This document shows positions 49,354 to 58,793 of a stretch of DNA of 64,000 bases, one piece after another. The notes under the pieces are model-generated. The model was not told the DNA's origin, ran no database searches, and was given only the letters and a program-made list of their open reading frames with translations. Source of the stretch: Serratia marcescens subsp. marcescens ATCC 13880 (lineage in GTDB: Bacteria > Pseudomonadota > Gammaproteobacteria > Enterobacterales > Enterobacteriaceae). The stretch's first letter is position 1, and every line of letters begins with the position of its first letter. The position numbers and the translations under genes were made by a program. The stretch covers positions 1-64,000 of the forward strand of contig NZ_CP071238.1 in assembly GCF_017299535.1 (NCBI RefSeq), read 5' to 3'.

Positions 49354-50282
49354 TGAGTATCCGCATCGTTCCTAAAGAGCAGTTAGGGGCACAGCGTGAG
49401 AAGTCCACAACGGCGGAGAACATCCCGCCGTTACTTTTCGCCAACCTGAAAAGCCTGTACAGCCGCCGCGCCGATCGTCTGCGTCAGCTGGCGGTCGACA
49501 ATCCGCTGGGCGACTACCTGAACTTCGCCGCCGAGCTGGCGCAGGCGCAGCAGCATGCGCTGCACGATAACCCGCTGCAGCTCGATCTGAGCGAAGCGCT
49601 GGCGCAGGGCGCCGCCAGCGGCAAACCGCCGCTCGATCTGAGCGTGTTCCCGCGCAGCGAGCACTGGCGCAAGCTGCTGACGTCGCTGATCGCCGAGCTG
49701 CGCCCGCAGGCGCCGGAGCATATCCTGGCGGTGCTGGACAACCTGGAGAAGGCCTCGGCGCACGAGCTGGAGCTGATGGCCGACGCCTTGCTCAACCGCG
49801 AGTTCGGCAAGGTGGGCAGCGAAAAGGCGCCGTTCCTCTGGGCCGCGCTGTCGCTCTATTGGGCGCAGATGGCCAGCCTGATCCCCGGCAAGGCGCGCGC
49901 CGAATACGGCGAGCAGCGCCAGTTCTGCCCGGTGTGCGGCAGCATCCCGGTTTCCAGCATGGTGCATATCGGCACCGTCAACGGCCTGCGCTACCTGCAC
50001 TGCAACCTGTGCGAAAGCGAATGGCACGTGGTGCGGGTGAAGTGCAGCAACTGCGAGCAGACCCGCGATCTCAACTACTGGTCGCTGGACAGCGAGCAGG
50101 CGGCGGTGAAGGCGGAAAGCTGCGGCGACTGCGGCACTTACCTGAAGATCCTCTATCAGGAAAAAGACCCGCAGGTCGAAGCGGTGGCCGACGATCTGGC
50201 TTCGCTGGTGCTGGACGCCCGCATGGAAGAAGAAGGCTTCGGCCGCAGCAGCATCAATCCGTTCCTGTTCCCGGCGGAGTAA
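49353..50282 (+). CDS. fdhE: Formate dehydrogenase accessory protein FdhE
   Basis: FdhE is a cytosolic maturation factor that binds the catalytic subunit before Tat export. The 309-residue protein (309 in E. coli) has four zinc/rubredoxin-like Cys pairs: CPVC, CNLC, CSNC and CGDC, between residues 190 and 265. The ATG overlaps the fdoI stop. A GC hairpin without T run (50287-50310) follows the gene. Its place at the operon end matches E. coli fdoGHI-fdhE. Confidence 0.96.
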   Translation: MSIRIVPKEQLGAQREKSTTAENIPPLLFANLKSLYSRRADRLRQLAVDNPLGDYLNFAAELAQAQQHALHDNPLQLDLSEALAQGAASGKPPLDLSVFPRSEHWRKLLTSLIAELRPQAPEHILAVLDNLEKASAHELELMADALLNREFGKVGSEKAPFLWAALSLYWAQMASLIPGKARAEYGEQRQFCPVCGSIPVSSMVHIGTVNGLRYLHCNLCESEWHVVRVKCSNCEQTRDLNYWSLDSEQAAVKAESCGDCGTYLKILYQEKDPQVEAVADDLASLVLDARMEEEGFGRSSINPFLFPAE

Positions 50283-50396
50283 CCGCCCGGCCCCGTTCGC
50301 GCGGGGCCGGACCAGCAATTTCAGCACGGGCTTCTGGCAATCGCCCGGGCGAGTTGCTACGTTTAGGCCATAACGCGCCAAGCGAAAGGAACCACG

Positions 50397-51047
50397 ATGT
50401 TAAACACCCTGGCAAAACTGACCGCGGTCGCCGTGTTGGCGATCGGACTGGCGGCCTGCGACAACAAGGACGACACCAAACCGGCGGTGCCGCCACCCGA
50501 CACCAAACCGACCGTGACGCAGCCCGCGCCACCGCCGCCGCCTGCGCCGGTAGAAACCCCGCCCGCGCCGCCGGGGCTGAACGTGTCGCTGCAGAAGGGC
50601 AAGATCACCTTCGAGCTGCCGCCGGGCTTTAGCGATCAAACGCTGAACAGCGGCATCATCAACGACAGCACCTCCACCATTCAGCGCTTTCTTGACGGCA
50701 AGTCGCGCCAGAGCGCGGTTTCGTCCGAAGTGATCCCGCCGGACGGCATGAAGCTCAATACCAGCGACAAAATGCTGAAAGAGCTGACGCAGAGCGCCAT
50801 CACGGTGCTGGCCGAGCGCTATCAGAATATCCAAACCACCAAAGAAGAGAACTTCAGCGTCGGCAAACAGAAGTTTCGCCGGGTGGATACCGAACAGACC
50901 GTCAACGGGCAAAAGGTGGTCTCCACCCTGGTGTTGACGGTGTTCAACAAGCGGGTGGTAACGTTGCAAATGCTGTCGCCGGCCAAAACGCCGGAAGTGC
51001 ATCAGGCGCTGGTGCAGCGGATTATCGATACCCTGGCGGTGAAGTAA
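50397..51047 (+). CDS. DcrB-like lipoprotein with proline-rich linker
   Basis: The 216-residue precursor has a hydrophobic leader and lipobox LAAC at about residues 18-21, followed by Asp, which in enterobacteria retains a lipoprotein in the inner membrane. A Pro-rich stretch (about 30-60, PPPPPAP) leads to a compact C-terminal domain starting GLNVSLQKGKITFELPPGF. This domain resembles DcrB-type proteins. AAAGGAA precedes the ATG. Its location between fdhE and yibF is not explained by a known pathway. The function is unknown. Confidence 0.75.
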   Translation: MLNTLAKLTAVAVLAIGLAACDNKDDTKPAVPPPDTKPTVTQPAPPPPPAPVETPPAPPGLNVSLQKGKITFELPPGFSDQTLNSGIINDSTSTIQRFLDGKSRQSAVSSEVIPPDGMKLNTSDKMLKELTQSAITVLAERYQNIQTTKEENFSVGKQKFRRVDTEQTVNGQKVVSTLVLTVFNKRVVTLQMLSPAKTPEVHQALVQRIIDTLAVK

Positions 51048-51082
51048 GGACGCCGCGGCCAGGACGAAGCGGAGGAGACCGG

Positions 51083-51688
51083 ATGAAGCTTATCGGCAGT
51101 TACACCAGCCCCTTTGTGCGCAAGATTTCCGTGATGCTGCTGGAGAAGGGGATTGCGTTCGAATTCGTCAACGATCCGCCGTATGAGCCCGGCAGCCGGG
51201 TGAAGGAGCTGAACCCGCTCGCCAAGGTGCCGGTGCTGATCGCCGATGACGGCGAGGTGTTTTACGACTCGCCGGTGGTGGCCGAATACCTCGAGCTGCT
51301 GGCGGTGGAGCCGGCGTTTTTGCCGGCCGAACGCGCCGCCGCGTTGCGCGTTCGGCAGGTGGCGGCGTTGGCGGACGGTGTGACCGAAGCGGCGGCGACC
51401 CTGTTTCGCGAAAGCCGGCGCGCGCCGGAAAAACAGGACGAAAACTGGATGCTGCGCCAGCGTGACAAGCTGACGCAGGGCCTGGACGCACTGGAGGCGC
51501 TGGCGCGGGAAAAAACGTGGCTCAATGCCGAGCGGCTGACGCTGGCGGATATCGCCACCGGCTGCGCGCTGGGCTACCTCAATTTCCGCCGCATCCTGCC
51601 CAACTGGTGCGTCGAGCGCCCGACGCTGGTCAAGCTGGCCGAACGCCTGTTCGCCCGCGAAAGTTTCGCCCGCACTGCGCCACCTTGA
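51083..51688 (+). CDS. yibF: Glutathione S-transferase family protein YibF
   Basis: The 201-residue protein (202 in E. coli) has a thioredoxin-like N-terminal domain starting MKLIGSYTSPFVRKISVMLL, with the glutathione-binding KVPVLIADDG and DSPVVAEYL. An all-helical C-terminal domain with LTLADIATGCALGYL follows. GGAGGAGA precedes the ATG. It lies upstream of selAB as in E. coli and may share their transcript, although a terminator lies in the gap. The substrate is unknown. Confidence 0.94.
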   Translation: MKLIGSYTSPFVRKISVMLLEKGIAFEFVNDPPYEPGSRVKELNPLAKVPVLIADDGEVFYDSPVVAEYLELLAVEPAFLPAERAAALRVRQVAALADGVTEAAATLFRESRRAPEKQDENWMLRQRDKLTQGLDALEALAREKTWLNAERLTLADIATGCALGYLNFRRILPNWCVERPTLVKLAERLFARESFARTAPP

Positions 51689-51706
51689 GTTTTTCTCCCC
51701 GCCGCG

Positions 51707-51726
51707 GCGGGGTTTTGCTATGCCGA
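51707..51726 (+). terminator. Terminator between yibF and selA
   Basis: CCCCGC and GCGGGG pair around CGCG and are followed by four T, 19 bases after the yibF stop. The short T run suggests partial termination. Confidence 0.65.
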
Positions 51727-51753
51727 TACGTCTAAATTGAAAACCGAACGACC

Positions 51754-53148
51754 ATGAGCACTGAATCCCACCTTCTTTACAGTCAACTGCCCGCCATCGA
51801 CCGTCTGCTGCGTGAACCCGCGATTGAACCGCTGGTGGCGCAGCATGGCCAGACGCTGATCGGTGAACTGTTGCGCCGGCTGCAGGCCCAGGCGCGCGAC
51901 GCGATCAAGCAACAGCAACGCTTGCCGGCCTGGTGCGGCGACTGGCCGCAGGCGCTGCGGGCCGAGCTGGCCCGGCAGCAACGCCCGGCGTTATTGCCGG
52001 TGTTCAACCTCAGCGGCACCGTGCTGCACACCAATCTCGGGCGCGCCCTGCTGGCGCAGCCGGTGAAGGATGCGGTGAGCGCGGTGATGGGGGAGGCGGT
52101 GACGCTGGAGTACGATCTGGACGGCGCCGGGCGCGGCCATCGCGATCGGGCGGTGGCGGATCTGCTGTGCCGGCTGACCGGCGCGGAGGACGCCTGCATC
52201 GTCAATAACAACGCGGCGGCGGTGCTGCTGATGCTGGCGGCGATCGCCCCCGGCAAAGAGGTGGTGGTGTCGCGCGGCGAGCTAGTGGAAATCGGCGGCG
52301 CGTTCCGCATTCCCGACGTGATGCGCCAGGCCGGCTGTCAATTGGTGGAGGTCGGCACCACCAATCGCACCCATCTGAAGGATTACCGCCAGGCCATCAA
52401 TGAGCAGACTGGCCTGTTAATGAAAGTGCACACCAGCAACTACAGCATTCAGGGCTTTACCGCGGCGGTCGACGAGGCCGAACTGGCGCAGCTCGGGGCC
52501 GAACAGGGCGTGCCGACCGCCACCGATCTGGGCAGCGGTTCGCTGATCGATATGGCGCAGTACGGCCTGCCCGCCGAGCCGATGCCGCAGCGGCTGCTGG
52601 CCGCCGGCGTCGATCTGGTGACATTCTCCGGCGATAAGCTGCTGGGCGGCCCGCAGGCCGGCATCATCGTCGGCAAAAAGGCGCTGATCGCCCGTTTGCA
52701 GCAGCACCCGCTCAAACGCGCGCTGCGCGTCGGCAAGCTGACGCTGGCGGCTCTGGAGGCCACGCTGCGGCTCTATCTGCAGCCGGAAAAACTGGCAGAG
52801 CAACTGCCGACGCTGCGGTTGCTGACCCGCCCGCAGCAGGAGATGCAACAGGCGGCCGAGCGGCTGCTGGCGGCGCTGACGCCGCGGTTCACCGCCGATT
52901 TCGAGCTGCGCACCGAACCTTGCTGGTCGCAGATTGGCAGCGGTTCGCTGCCGGTGGATCGCCTGTCCAGCTTTGCGCTGACCTTCACGCCGCGCGACGG
53001 CCGCGGCGCCACGCTGGAGGCGCTGGCTGAACGTTGGCGCCGTCTGCCGCAGCCGGTGATCGGCCGCCTCGGCGACGGCCGGCTGTGGCTGGATCTGCGC
53101 TGTCTGGAACAGGAAGGGGCGCTGATCGACGCGCTGAGCGCATCATGA
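51754..53148 (+). CDS. selA: L-seryl-tRNA(Sec) selenium transferase SelA
   Basis: SelA converts Ser-tRNA-Sec to Sec-tRNA-Sec with selenophosphate. The 464-residue protein has the PLP lysine Lys295 in [13 protein letters not shown]. It also shares blocks such as [15 protein letters not shown] and [17 protein letters not shown] with E. coli SelA. No strong Shine-Dalgarno precedes the ATG at 51754; the start follows homology. The stop overlaps the selB ATG (ATGA), so the two are coupled. Confidence 0.97.
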   Translation: MSTESHLLYSQLPAIDRLLREPAIEPLVAQHGQTLIGELLRRLQAQARDAIKQQQRLPAWCGDWPQALRAELARQQRPALLPVFNLSGTVLHTNLGRALLAQPVKDAVSAVMGEAVTLEYDLDGAGRGHRDRAVADLLCRLTGAEDACIVNNNAAAVLLMLAAIAPGKEVVVSRGELVEIGGAFRIPDVMRQAGCQLVEVGTTNRTHLKDYRQAINEQTGLLMKVHTSNYSIQGFTAAVDEAELAQLGAEQGVPTATDLGSGSLIDMAQYGLPAEPMPQRLLAAGVDLVTFSGDKLLGGPQAGIIVGKKALIARLQQHPLKRALRVGKLTLAALEATLRLYLQPEKLAEQLPTLRLLTRPQQEMQQAAERLLAALTPRFTADFELRTEPCWSQIGSGSLPVDRLSSFALTFTPRDGRGATLEALAERWRRLPQPVIGRLGDGRLWLDLRCLEQEGALIDALSAS

Positions 53149-54986
53149 TCATCGCCACCGCCGGCCATGTCGATCATGGCAAAACCACCCTGCTGCAGGC
53201 GATCTCCGGGATCAACGCGGATCGCCTGCCGGAAGAAAAGCGCCGCGGCATGACCATCGATCTGGGCTACGCCTACTGGCCGCAGCCGGACGGCCGGGTG
53301 CTGGGCTTTATCGACGTGCCCGGCCACGAGAAATTCCTCGCCAATATGCTGGCGGGCGTCGGCGGCATCGACCATGCGCTGCTGGTGGTGGCCTGCGACG
53401 ACGGCGTGATGGCGCAGACCCGCGAGCATCTGGCGATCCTGCGTCTGAGCGGGCGCCCGGCGCTGACGGTGGCGCTGACCAAGGCCGACCGGGTGGAGGC
53501 GGCGCGTGTCGATGAGGTATGCCGCCAGGTGCGCGATGAGCTGGCGCGTCAGGGCTGGCCCGATGCGCCGCTGTTCGTGACCGCAGCGGCGGCGGGAGTG
53601 GGCATCGAGGCGCTGCGCGCGCATTTGCTGGCGTTGTCGCCCGGCGAGCATGCGCTGACGCGCCGTTTTCGCCTGGCGGTAGACCGCGCGTTCAGCGTCA
53701 AAGGGGCGGGGCTGGTGGTGACCGGCACCGCGCTCGGCGGCCGGGTGAAGGTGGGGGATACGCTGTGGCTGACCGGCGCCGATGCACCGGTGCGGGTGCG
53801 CGGCCTGCATGCCCAGAATCAGACCGTGGAACACGCGCAGGCCGGGCAGCGCATCGCGCTTAACATCAGCGGCGATGTCGATAAAGAGCGGATCGCGCGC
53901 GGCGATTGGCTGCTGGCGCAGCGCCCGCCCGAAGCGGCGGAACGCATTCTGGTGGCGCTGGAGACGGATCGGCCGATCCGCCATTGGCAGCCGCTGCATC
54001 TGCACCATGCCGCCAGCCACATCACCGGGCGTATTTCGTTGCTGAACGACGGGCTGGCGGAACTGATCCTCGATCGCCCGCTGTGGTTGGCACAGAACGA
54101 TCGGCTGGTGCTGCGCGATATCGGCGCGCGGCAAACGCTGGGCGCGGCTCGGGTGCTCAAGCTGAATGCGCCCAAGCGCGGCAAGCGTCAGCCGGACTAT
54201 CTGGCATGGCTGCAGGCCTTGGCGCAGGCGCAAGACGATGCGCAGGCGCTGGCGCTTGAGTTGCCGCACGGCGCGCTGTCGCTGGCGGCGTTCGCCTGGG
54301 CGCGACAATTGACGGACGATGGCCTGAACGTGCTGTTGGCGAACGGCGATCTGCTGATCGTCGGTGACCGGGCGCTGGCGCAGGATCAGGTGCAACAGGC
54401 GGAAAGCCGCCTGCTGCAGGTGCTGACGGACTATCACCAACAGCACGCCGATCAGTTGGGCTTAGGGCGCGCCCGCCTGCGGCGCATGGCTCTGCCTCAG
54501 CAGCCGGAGGCGTTGGTGTTTATGATGATCGATCGGTTGCTGAAAGCCGGCGCGCTGCGCAATACGCGCGGCTGGCTGCACCTGCCGGAACACGGCCTGG
54601 CGTTCAGCGCCGAAGAGGCGCCGCTGTGGGCGCGCATCGAACCGCTGTTCGGCGACGAGCCGTGGTGGGTGCGCGATTTGGCGAGCGAACTGGGAGAGGA
54701 AGAGAGCCGGGTGCGCGCGCTGCTGCGCAAGGCGGCCCAGTTGGGCCATGTGACGGCGGTGGTGGTGGATCGTTACTACCTCAGCCGACGCATCGATCAG
54801 TTCGCGGCGCTGATCCGCGAGCTGGATGCGGAGCGCGGCGGCGCCAACGCCGCCGATTTCCGCGATCGGCTCGGCGTCGGGCGCAAGCTGGCGATCCAGG
54901 TGCTGGAGTTCTTCGATCGCAGCGGCTTTACCCGTCGCAAGGGCAACGAGCATCTGCTGCGCGACGGCGGGTTGTTCGGCAACTGA
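53145..54986 (+). CDS. selB: Selenocysteine-specific elongation factor SelB
   Basis: SelB is the GTPase that brings Sec-tRNA to UGA codons followed by a SECIS. The 613-residue protein has G1 GHVDHGKT at 7-14, G3 DVPGH and G4 TKAD. EF-Tu-like beta domains follow, then four winged helices from about residue 370, the last ones binding the SECIS ([15 protein letters not shown]). The ATG at 53145 overlaps the selA stop. The nearby selenoprotein gene fdoG supplies a client. Confidence 0.97.
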   Translation: MIIATAGHVDHGKTTLLQAISGINADRLPEEKRRGMTIDLGYAYWPQPDGRVLGFIDVPGHEKFLANMLAGVGGIDHALLVVACDDGVMAQTREHLAILRLSGRPALTVALTKADRVEAARVDEVCRQVRDELARQGWPDAPLFVTAAAAGVGIEALRAHLLALSPGEHALTRRFRLAVDRAFSVKGAGLVVTGTALGGRVKVGDTLWLTGADAPVRVRGLHAQNQTVEHAQAGQRIALNISGDVDKERIARGDWLLAQRPPEAAERILVALETDRPIRHWQPLHLHHAASHITGRISLLNDGLAELILDRPLWLAQNDRLVLRDIGARQTLGAARVLKLNAPKRGKRQPDYLAWLQALAQAQDDAQALALELPHGALSLAAFAWARQLTDDGLNVLLANGDLLIVGDRALAQDQVQQAESRLLQVLTDYHQQHADQLGLGRARLRRMALPQQPEALVFMMIDRLLKAGALRNTRGWLHLPEHGLAFSAEEAPLWARIEPLFGDEPWWVRDLASELGEEESRVRALLRKAAQLGHVTAVVVDRYYLSRRIDQFAALIRELDAERGGANAADFRDRLGVGRKLAIQVLEFFDRSGFTRRKGNEHLLRDGGLFGN

Positions 54987-55014
54987 TTGCGTGTTTTTTG
55001 TTCTCTGATGGCGG

Positions 55015-55050
55015 TATAATCAGCTTTAATCACTTTGATTGATGTTGATT
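55015..55050 (+). promoter_or_regulatory. Promoter and probable operator of the toxin-antitoxin pair
   Basis: A perfect -10 TATAAT lies at 55015-55020; the -35 is weak (TTGCGT at 54987). Just downstream, AATCA appears at 55018 and 55028, and TGATT at 55036 and 55046. The inner pair forms the palindrome AATCActtTGATT (55028-55040). Ribbon-helix-helix antitoxins typically bind such arrays. Confidence 0.6.
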
Positions 55051-55068
55051 GTACTGAGGAGCAAGACG

Positions 55069-55329
55069 ATGAATACGAAAGTCATCACCGCTCATGTGCC
55101 GCTGCCTTTGGCTGAAAAGGTGGATGAAATGGCCGCCAAACTTGAACGTTCACGGGGATGGATAGTGAAGCAAGCCCTCGCCGCCTGGCTTGAGCAAGAG
55201 GAAGAACGCCGTCGATTAACGCTGGCGGCGCTGGCCGATGTCGAACAGCAAAACGTTATCGATCATGAGTCGGTAGAAGCCTGGGCTGCCAGCCTGGACA
55301 GTGACGAGCCGCTGCCGGTACCGCGCTGA
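55069..55329 (+). CDS. Ribbon-helix-helix antitoxin (ParD/CopG-like)
   Basis: The 86-residue protein has an N-terminal beta strand KVITAHVPLPLAEKVDEMA, then helices with GWIVKQALAAWLEQEEER, typical of RHH antitoxins. The C-terminal tail, acidic and rich in Glu, Asp and Ser, is likely the toxin-binding part. GAGGAG precedes the ATG at 55069. Its TGA overlaps the toxin ATG. RHH dimers usually repress their own promoter, and AATCA/TGATT repeats lie upstream. Confidence 0.88.
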   Translation: MNTKVITAHVPLPLAEKVDEMAAKLERSRGWIVKQALAAWLEQEEERRRLTLAALADVEQQNVIDHESVEAWAASLDSDEPLPVPR

Positions 55330-55604
55330 TGGAATTAAAATGGACGAGTAAGGCGCTATCGGATTTGGCGCGTTTGTTTGAGTTTCTTGCCTTGGCTAAC
55401 CGCACTGCGGCAGCGAATTCGGTGAAGGCCTTGGTCGCCGCGCCTAAAGCGTTGCTCGATAATCCTCGCCTGGGTGAAAGACTGGATGAGTTTTTACCGC
55501 AGGAAGTGAGGCGTATTCTGGTCGGCCGTTATGAGATACGTTACCAGGTGCAGCCGGCAACGATTTATGTTCTGCGTATTTGGCATACCCGCGAAGAGCG
55601 ATAG
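55329..55604 (+). CDS. RelE/ParE-family toxin
   Basis: The 91-residue protein follows the ParE/RelE pattern: MELKWTSKALSDLARLFEFL, DNPRLGERL, VRRILVGRYEIRYQV, and a C-terminal IYVLRIWHTREER. This is the usual length and order of helices and strands. Members act on gyrase or ribosomal mRNA; which applies cannot be told. It overlaps the antitoxin stop by one base, so both are translated together. Confidence 0.9.
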   Translation: MELKWTSKALSDLARLFEFLALANRTAAANSVKALVAAPKALLDNPRLGERLDEFLPQEVRRILVGRYEIRYQVQPATIYVLRIWHTREER

Positions 55605-55615
55605 GCCGAATTCCC

Positions 55616-56527
55616 CTACCCGATAAATCTGACGGCGGCCCGGCTGACGTCGGGCGTCTGGGCGGTGAGAAACGCCTGTAAACGTTCGATCAGCGGCCGT
55701 TTTGCCGATTCTTCCGGCCAAACCAGATAGTAACCGTCGCCGGTGCGCACGGCGACGTCACAAGGCAGCGCCAATAATCCCTCCTCAATCGTCCGCAGGC
55801 TCAGCGCCAGATCGCCGATCGAGACGCCGTGCCCGGCGATGGCCGCCGCGTTGCCCTGTTCCAGCGAATCAAATACCTGGCCGCGCGTGAGATCGATCGG
55901 AGCCGCGATGCCGCTTTTTTGCAGCCAGCGCCGCCAGTCGCGCCGATCGGGCGACGGGTGGATCAGCGGGCAGGCGGCGAGATCCCGCTGGCCGTCGGCG
56001 AGCAGCGCGGGGGCGCAAATTGGGATCAGCCATTCGTCGAACAGCCTGGCGGCGGCGGTGTTGGCGCCAAAATGGCCGTTGCCGAGCAGGATGGCGCAGT
56101 CGTAGGGTTCGCTGAAAAAATCCACGCTGTCGATGTCCATCCAGACGCTGGCTGCCTGCACCTCGAACGCCTGCGCCGTTTGCCGGAACCGGCTCAGGCA
56201 GTCCAGCAGCCAGCGCAGGGTCAGGGTGGAGGGCGCCTTCAGCCGCAGCAGATCGCGGTGGCTTCTGAACAGCTCGCAGGCTTGCTCGATGCGGCCAAAC
56301 CCTTGCTGCAGCTCGGCGGCGAAGATTTTCCCCTGCGGCGTGACCTCGATACGCGGGCCGTTGCGCTGGAACAGCCGGCAGCCGAAGTGCTGCTCCAGCG
56401 TTTTGATGTGCTTGCTGACGGCGCTGGGGGTGAGATGCAGCTCGTCGGCGGCCAGCGTGAACGAGCCGGTGCGGGCGGCGCTTTCGAAGGCGCGCAGGGC
56501 GTAAAGCGGCGGAAGGGAACTGGCCAT
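55616..56527 (-). CDS. LysR-family transcriptional regulator
   Basis: The 303-residue regulator has the LysR helix-turn-helix at about residues 20-45 (TGSFTLAADELHLTPSAVSKHI) and a GcvA-like effector domain starting SLPPLYALRAFESAAR. It is divergent from a LysE-family exporter 121 bases away and probably controls it. The effector is unknown. Confidence 0.92.
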   Translation of the reverse strand: MASSLPPLYALRAFESAARTGSFTLAADELHLTPSAVSKHIKTLEQHFGCRLFQRNGPRIEVTPQGKIFAAELQQGFGRIEQACELFRSHRDLLRLKAPSTLTLRWLLDCLSRFRQTAQAFEVQAASVWMDIDSVDFFSEPYDCAILLGNGHFGANTAAARLFDEWLIPICAPALLADGQRDLAACPLIHPSPDRRDWRRWLQKSGIAAPIDLTRGQVFDSLEQGNAAAIAGHGVSIGDLALSLRTIEEGLLALPCDVAVRTGDGYYLVWPEESAKRPLIERLQAFLTAQTPDVSRAAVRFIG

Positions 56528-56648
56528 CGCGGCGTCTCTAATAATGAGTCTGATTCACAGTAAACGACAGGATTACTCCTTTTTCAAGGCGGGGGCGGCG
56601 GCATGATAATGGCGCGACGCCAACTGACTGAATGTGAGTGAAATAAAG

Positions 56649-57275
56649 ATGAACCTGTCGTTGCTGGCGGCGTATTGCGCCGCCATTTTCTTGCTGATCG
56701 CCACGCCGGGGCCGGTGGTGGTGATGGTCGCCAACACCGCGGCGCGCTTTGGCGCCCGGCGCGCGCTGTTGACCGCGCTGGGCAGCAACGGGGCCTCCTT
56801 GTTGCTGATCGGCATCGCCGCGCTGGTTGTCACCGGGCTGTTCGCGGTGGATATGCGCTTGCTGCAGTGGACAGGCCTGCTGGGTTGCCTGTTTATCGGC
56901 CGCATGGCGATCGTCTCGCTGTATGAGGATTTATCCGCGCGTCCCCCCGATGCGCCGCCCGTTACGCCGCCGCAAAAACGCTCGGCGATCCTGAACGGTT
57001 TTCTGGTGGGGATCGCCAACCCCAAGGACATCATTTTCTTCGTCGCCTTTTTCCCGCAGTTCATCGCCGTCACCCCCTCGATCGGCGCTAGCCTGACGCT
57101 GCTGACCGCGCTGTGGGTGCTGGCGGACTTCGCCATTTTGCTGGCCTATATCACCCTGCTGTCGGGAACGGCGCTGCAGCGCGCGCGACGGGCGATCTCC
57201 GTTCTGTCGGCGTTGCTGTTGTTGGCGGTGGCGATGGTGGGAACGGGGTATGCACTGTGGGGGCTGCTCGGCTGA
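56649..57275 (+). CDS. LysE-family translocator
   Basis: The 208-residue inner-membrane protein has six hydrophobic segments, the signature ATPGPVVVMVANT, and GIANPKDIIFFVAFFPQF. The ATG at 56649 is used; a GTG at 56634 would add five residues, and neither has a clear ribosome-binding site. It pairs with the divergent LysR gene. Substrate unknown, likely an amino acid. Confidence 0.88.
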   Translation: MNLSLLAAYCAAIFLLIATPGPVVVMVANTAARFGARRALLTALGSNGASLLLIGIAALVVTGLFAVDMRLLQWTGLLGCLFIGRMAIVSLYEDLSARPPDAPPVTPPQKRSAILNGFLVGIANPKDIIFFVAFFPQFIAVTPSIGASLTLLTALWVLADFAILLAYITLLSGTALQRARRAISVLSALLLLAVAMVGTGYALWGLLG

Positions 57276-57285
57276 AGCCGCATAA

Positions 57286-57318
57286 AAAACGCCGGTCGGG
57301 AAACCGGACCGGCGTTTT
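57286..57318. terminator. Bidirectional terminator between lysE-type gene and mdfA
   Basis: AAAACGCCGGTC and GACCGGCGTTTT form a perfect 12-pair stem with a nine-base loop between two convergent genes. Both sides have A/T runs, so it can act in both directions. Confidence 0.9.
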
Positions 57319-57328
57319 ATCGTCGCGT

Positions 57329-58576
57329 TTACACCGCGCCGTTCGGCTGCGGCGTGGGGTCGCCGTTGCGGCGTTTGCCGAGGAACAGCGCCACCAGCGT
57401 CAGCCAGCACAGGCCGCTGATAAGGTTGAACAGGTTGAACAGCCCGCTGCCGCCCCAGACGTAGGCGACCTTGGCCAGCTCGATGCCGACGGTGAACACC
57501 ATCATGCTCAGCATGCCCATAGTGGCCGACACCGTGCCTTTGCTGACATTGCTGGAGAACAGCGTCAGGCGGTACAGCCCGGCGTTGGCGAGGCCGATGC
57601 CGAAAGCGTACAGGCTCAGGCCGGCGGTCATCCACAGGTAGGCGTGGCTGGAGAACTGGGTCGCCAGCGCGGCGATCAGCAGCCCCAGCAGCATCGGGCC
57701 CGCGCCCAGCTTGATCAGGCGCTCCACGCTGTTTTTGCCGGTCAGACGCGCCAGCGTCAGGTTACCGAGGATCAGCGCGCCGAACACCGGGATTTGCAGC
57801 AGGCCGTAATCCAGCGTCGACAGCGACTCACCGCTGATCAGGATCACCGGCGACTGGGCGATCCAGGCCAGCAGCGGCAGGCTGGCGAAACCGATCGCCA
57901 GGGCGCCGCACAGGAAGCGGCGGTTGCCCAGCACCTGGCGGTAGTCGCGCCACAGGTTGGCGGCGGAAAACGCCTCGCCCTGCAGCGTGGCGGTTTCCGG
58001 CATGGCTTTCCACAGGCCGTAGAAGGCGATGGCCGCCAGCGCCGCAAACAGCACGAACATGCTTTGCCACGGCGCGACGTGGATCAGCGCCGCGCCGGCC
58101 AGCGGCCCCAGCAGCGGGGCGATCAGCGCCACGTTGGCCATCAGGGCGGTGATCTTGATGCACACCGCCTCCTCGAACGACTCCTGGATCGTGGCGTAGC
58201 CGACCGCGCCGATAAAGCACAGGCCGATGCCCTGCAGGAAACGCATGGCGATAAACTGCTCGATGGTGGTGACCAGCAGGATCGCCAGGCAGGAGACGAT
58301 AAAGAACGCCACCCCGGCCAGCATCACCGGACGACGGCCGCGGCGATCCGACAGCGGCCCGAGCAGCCACTGCAGGAAGATGCCGCCGGCCAGATAGGCG
58401 GTCATCGAGGTAGGCACCCACTCTTCGCCGGCGTTGAAATCCGCCACGACGGCCAGCATGCCCGGCTGAATCATATCGTTGCCGATATAGGTGGCGAACT
58501 CGAACAGCACCAGACAAAGAGGGAATAAAAGCGCCTGTCGGCCCAAACGTGCCGCAGGTGGTAATGTCGTTTTCAT
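57329..58576 (-). CDS. mdfA: Multidrug efflux MFS transporter MdfA
   Basis: MdfA is a drug/proton antiporter (cationic and neutral drugs) with broad specificity. The 415-residue protein has twelve membrane helices. It shares [33 protein letters not shown] with the key Glu/Asp region, and the motif [13 protein letters not shown] with E. coli MdfA (410 residues). The ATG at 58576 is chosen by homology. It is divergent from wecH. Confidence 0.93.
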   Translation of the reverse strand: MKTTLPPAARLGRQALLFPLCLVLFEFATYIGNDMIQPGMLAVVADFNAGEEWVPTSMTAYLAGGIFLQWLLGPLSDRRGRRPVMLAGVAFFIVSCLAILLVTTIEQFIAMRFLQGIGLCFIGAVGYATIQESFEEAVCIKITALMANVALIAPLLGPLAGAALIHVAPWQSMFVLFAALAAIAFYGLWKAMPETATLQGEAFSAANLWRDYRQVLGNRRFLCGALAIGFASLPLLAWIAQSPVILISGESLSTLDYGLLQIPVFGALILGNLTLARLTGKNSVERLIKLGAGPMLLGLLIAALATQFSSHAYLWMTAGLSLYAFGIGLANAGLYRLTLFSSNVSKGTVSATMGMLSMMVFTVGIELAKVAYVWGGSGLFNLFNLISGLCWLTLVALFLGKRRNGDPTPQPNGAV

Positions 58577-58793
58577 ATTATTGTACTGATAGTAAAAGAG
58601 AAAAAGGAACTGCCAGGGCGGGAAGCGCAAACTGAGCGAGTTGTGGCGGCTATTTTGCCGCCAATTGTTCACCTTCGCAATCATAAGGTGTTGTTTAAGT
58701 GCATTCTGATATTTCGCTTTTGGGTTGTCGCCGAACGCCGTGCCCGATAACCTCTTCTTAACATATCAATATGACACAAGATCGGGCGAGCGT

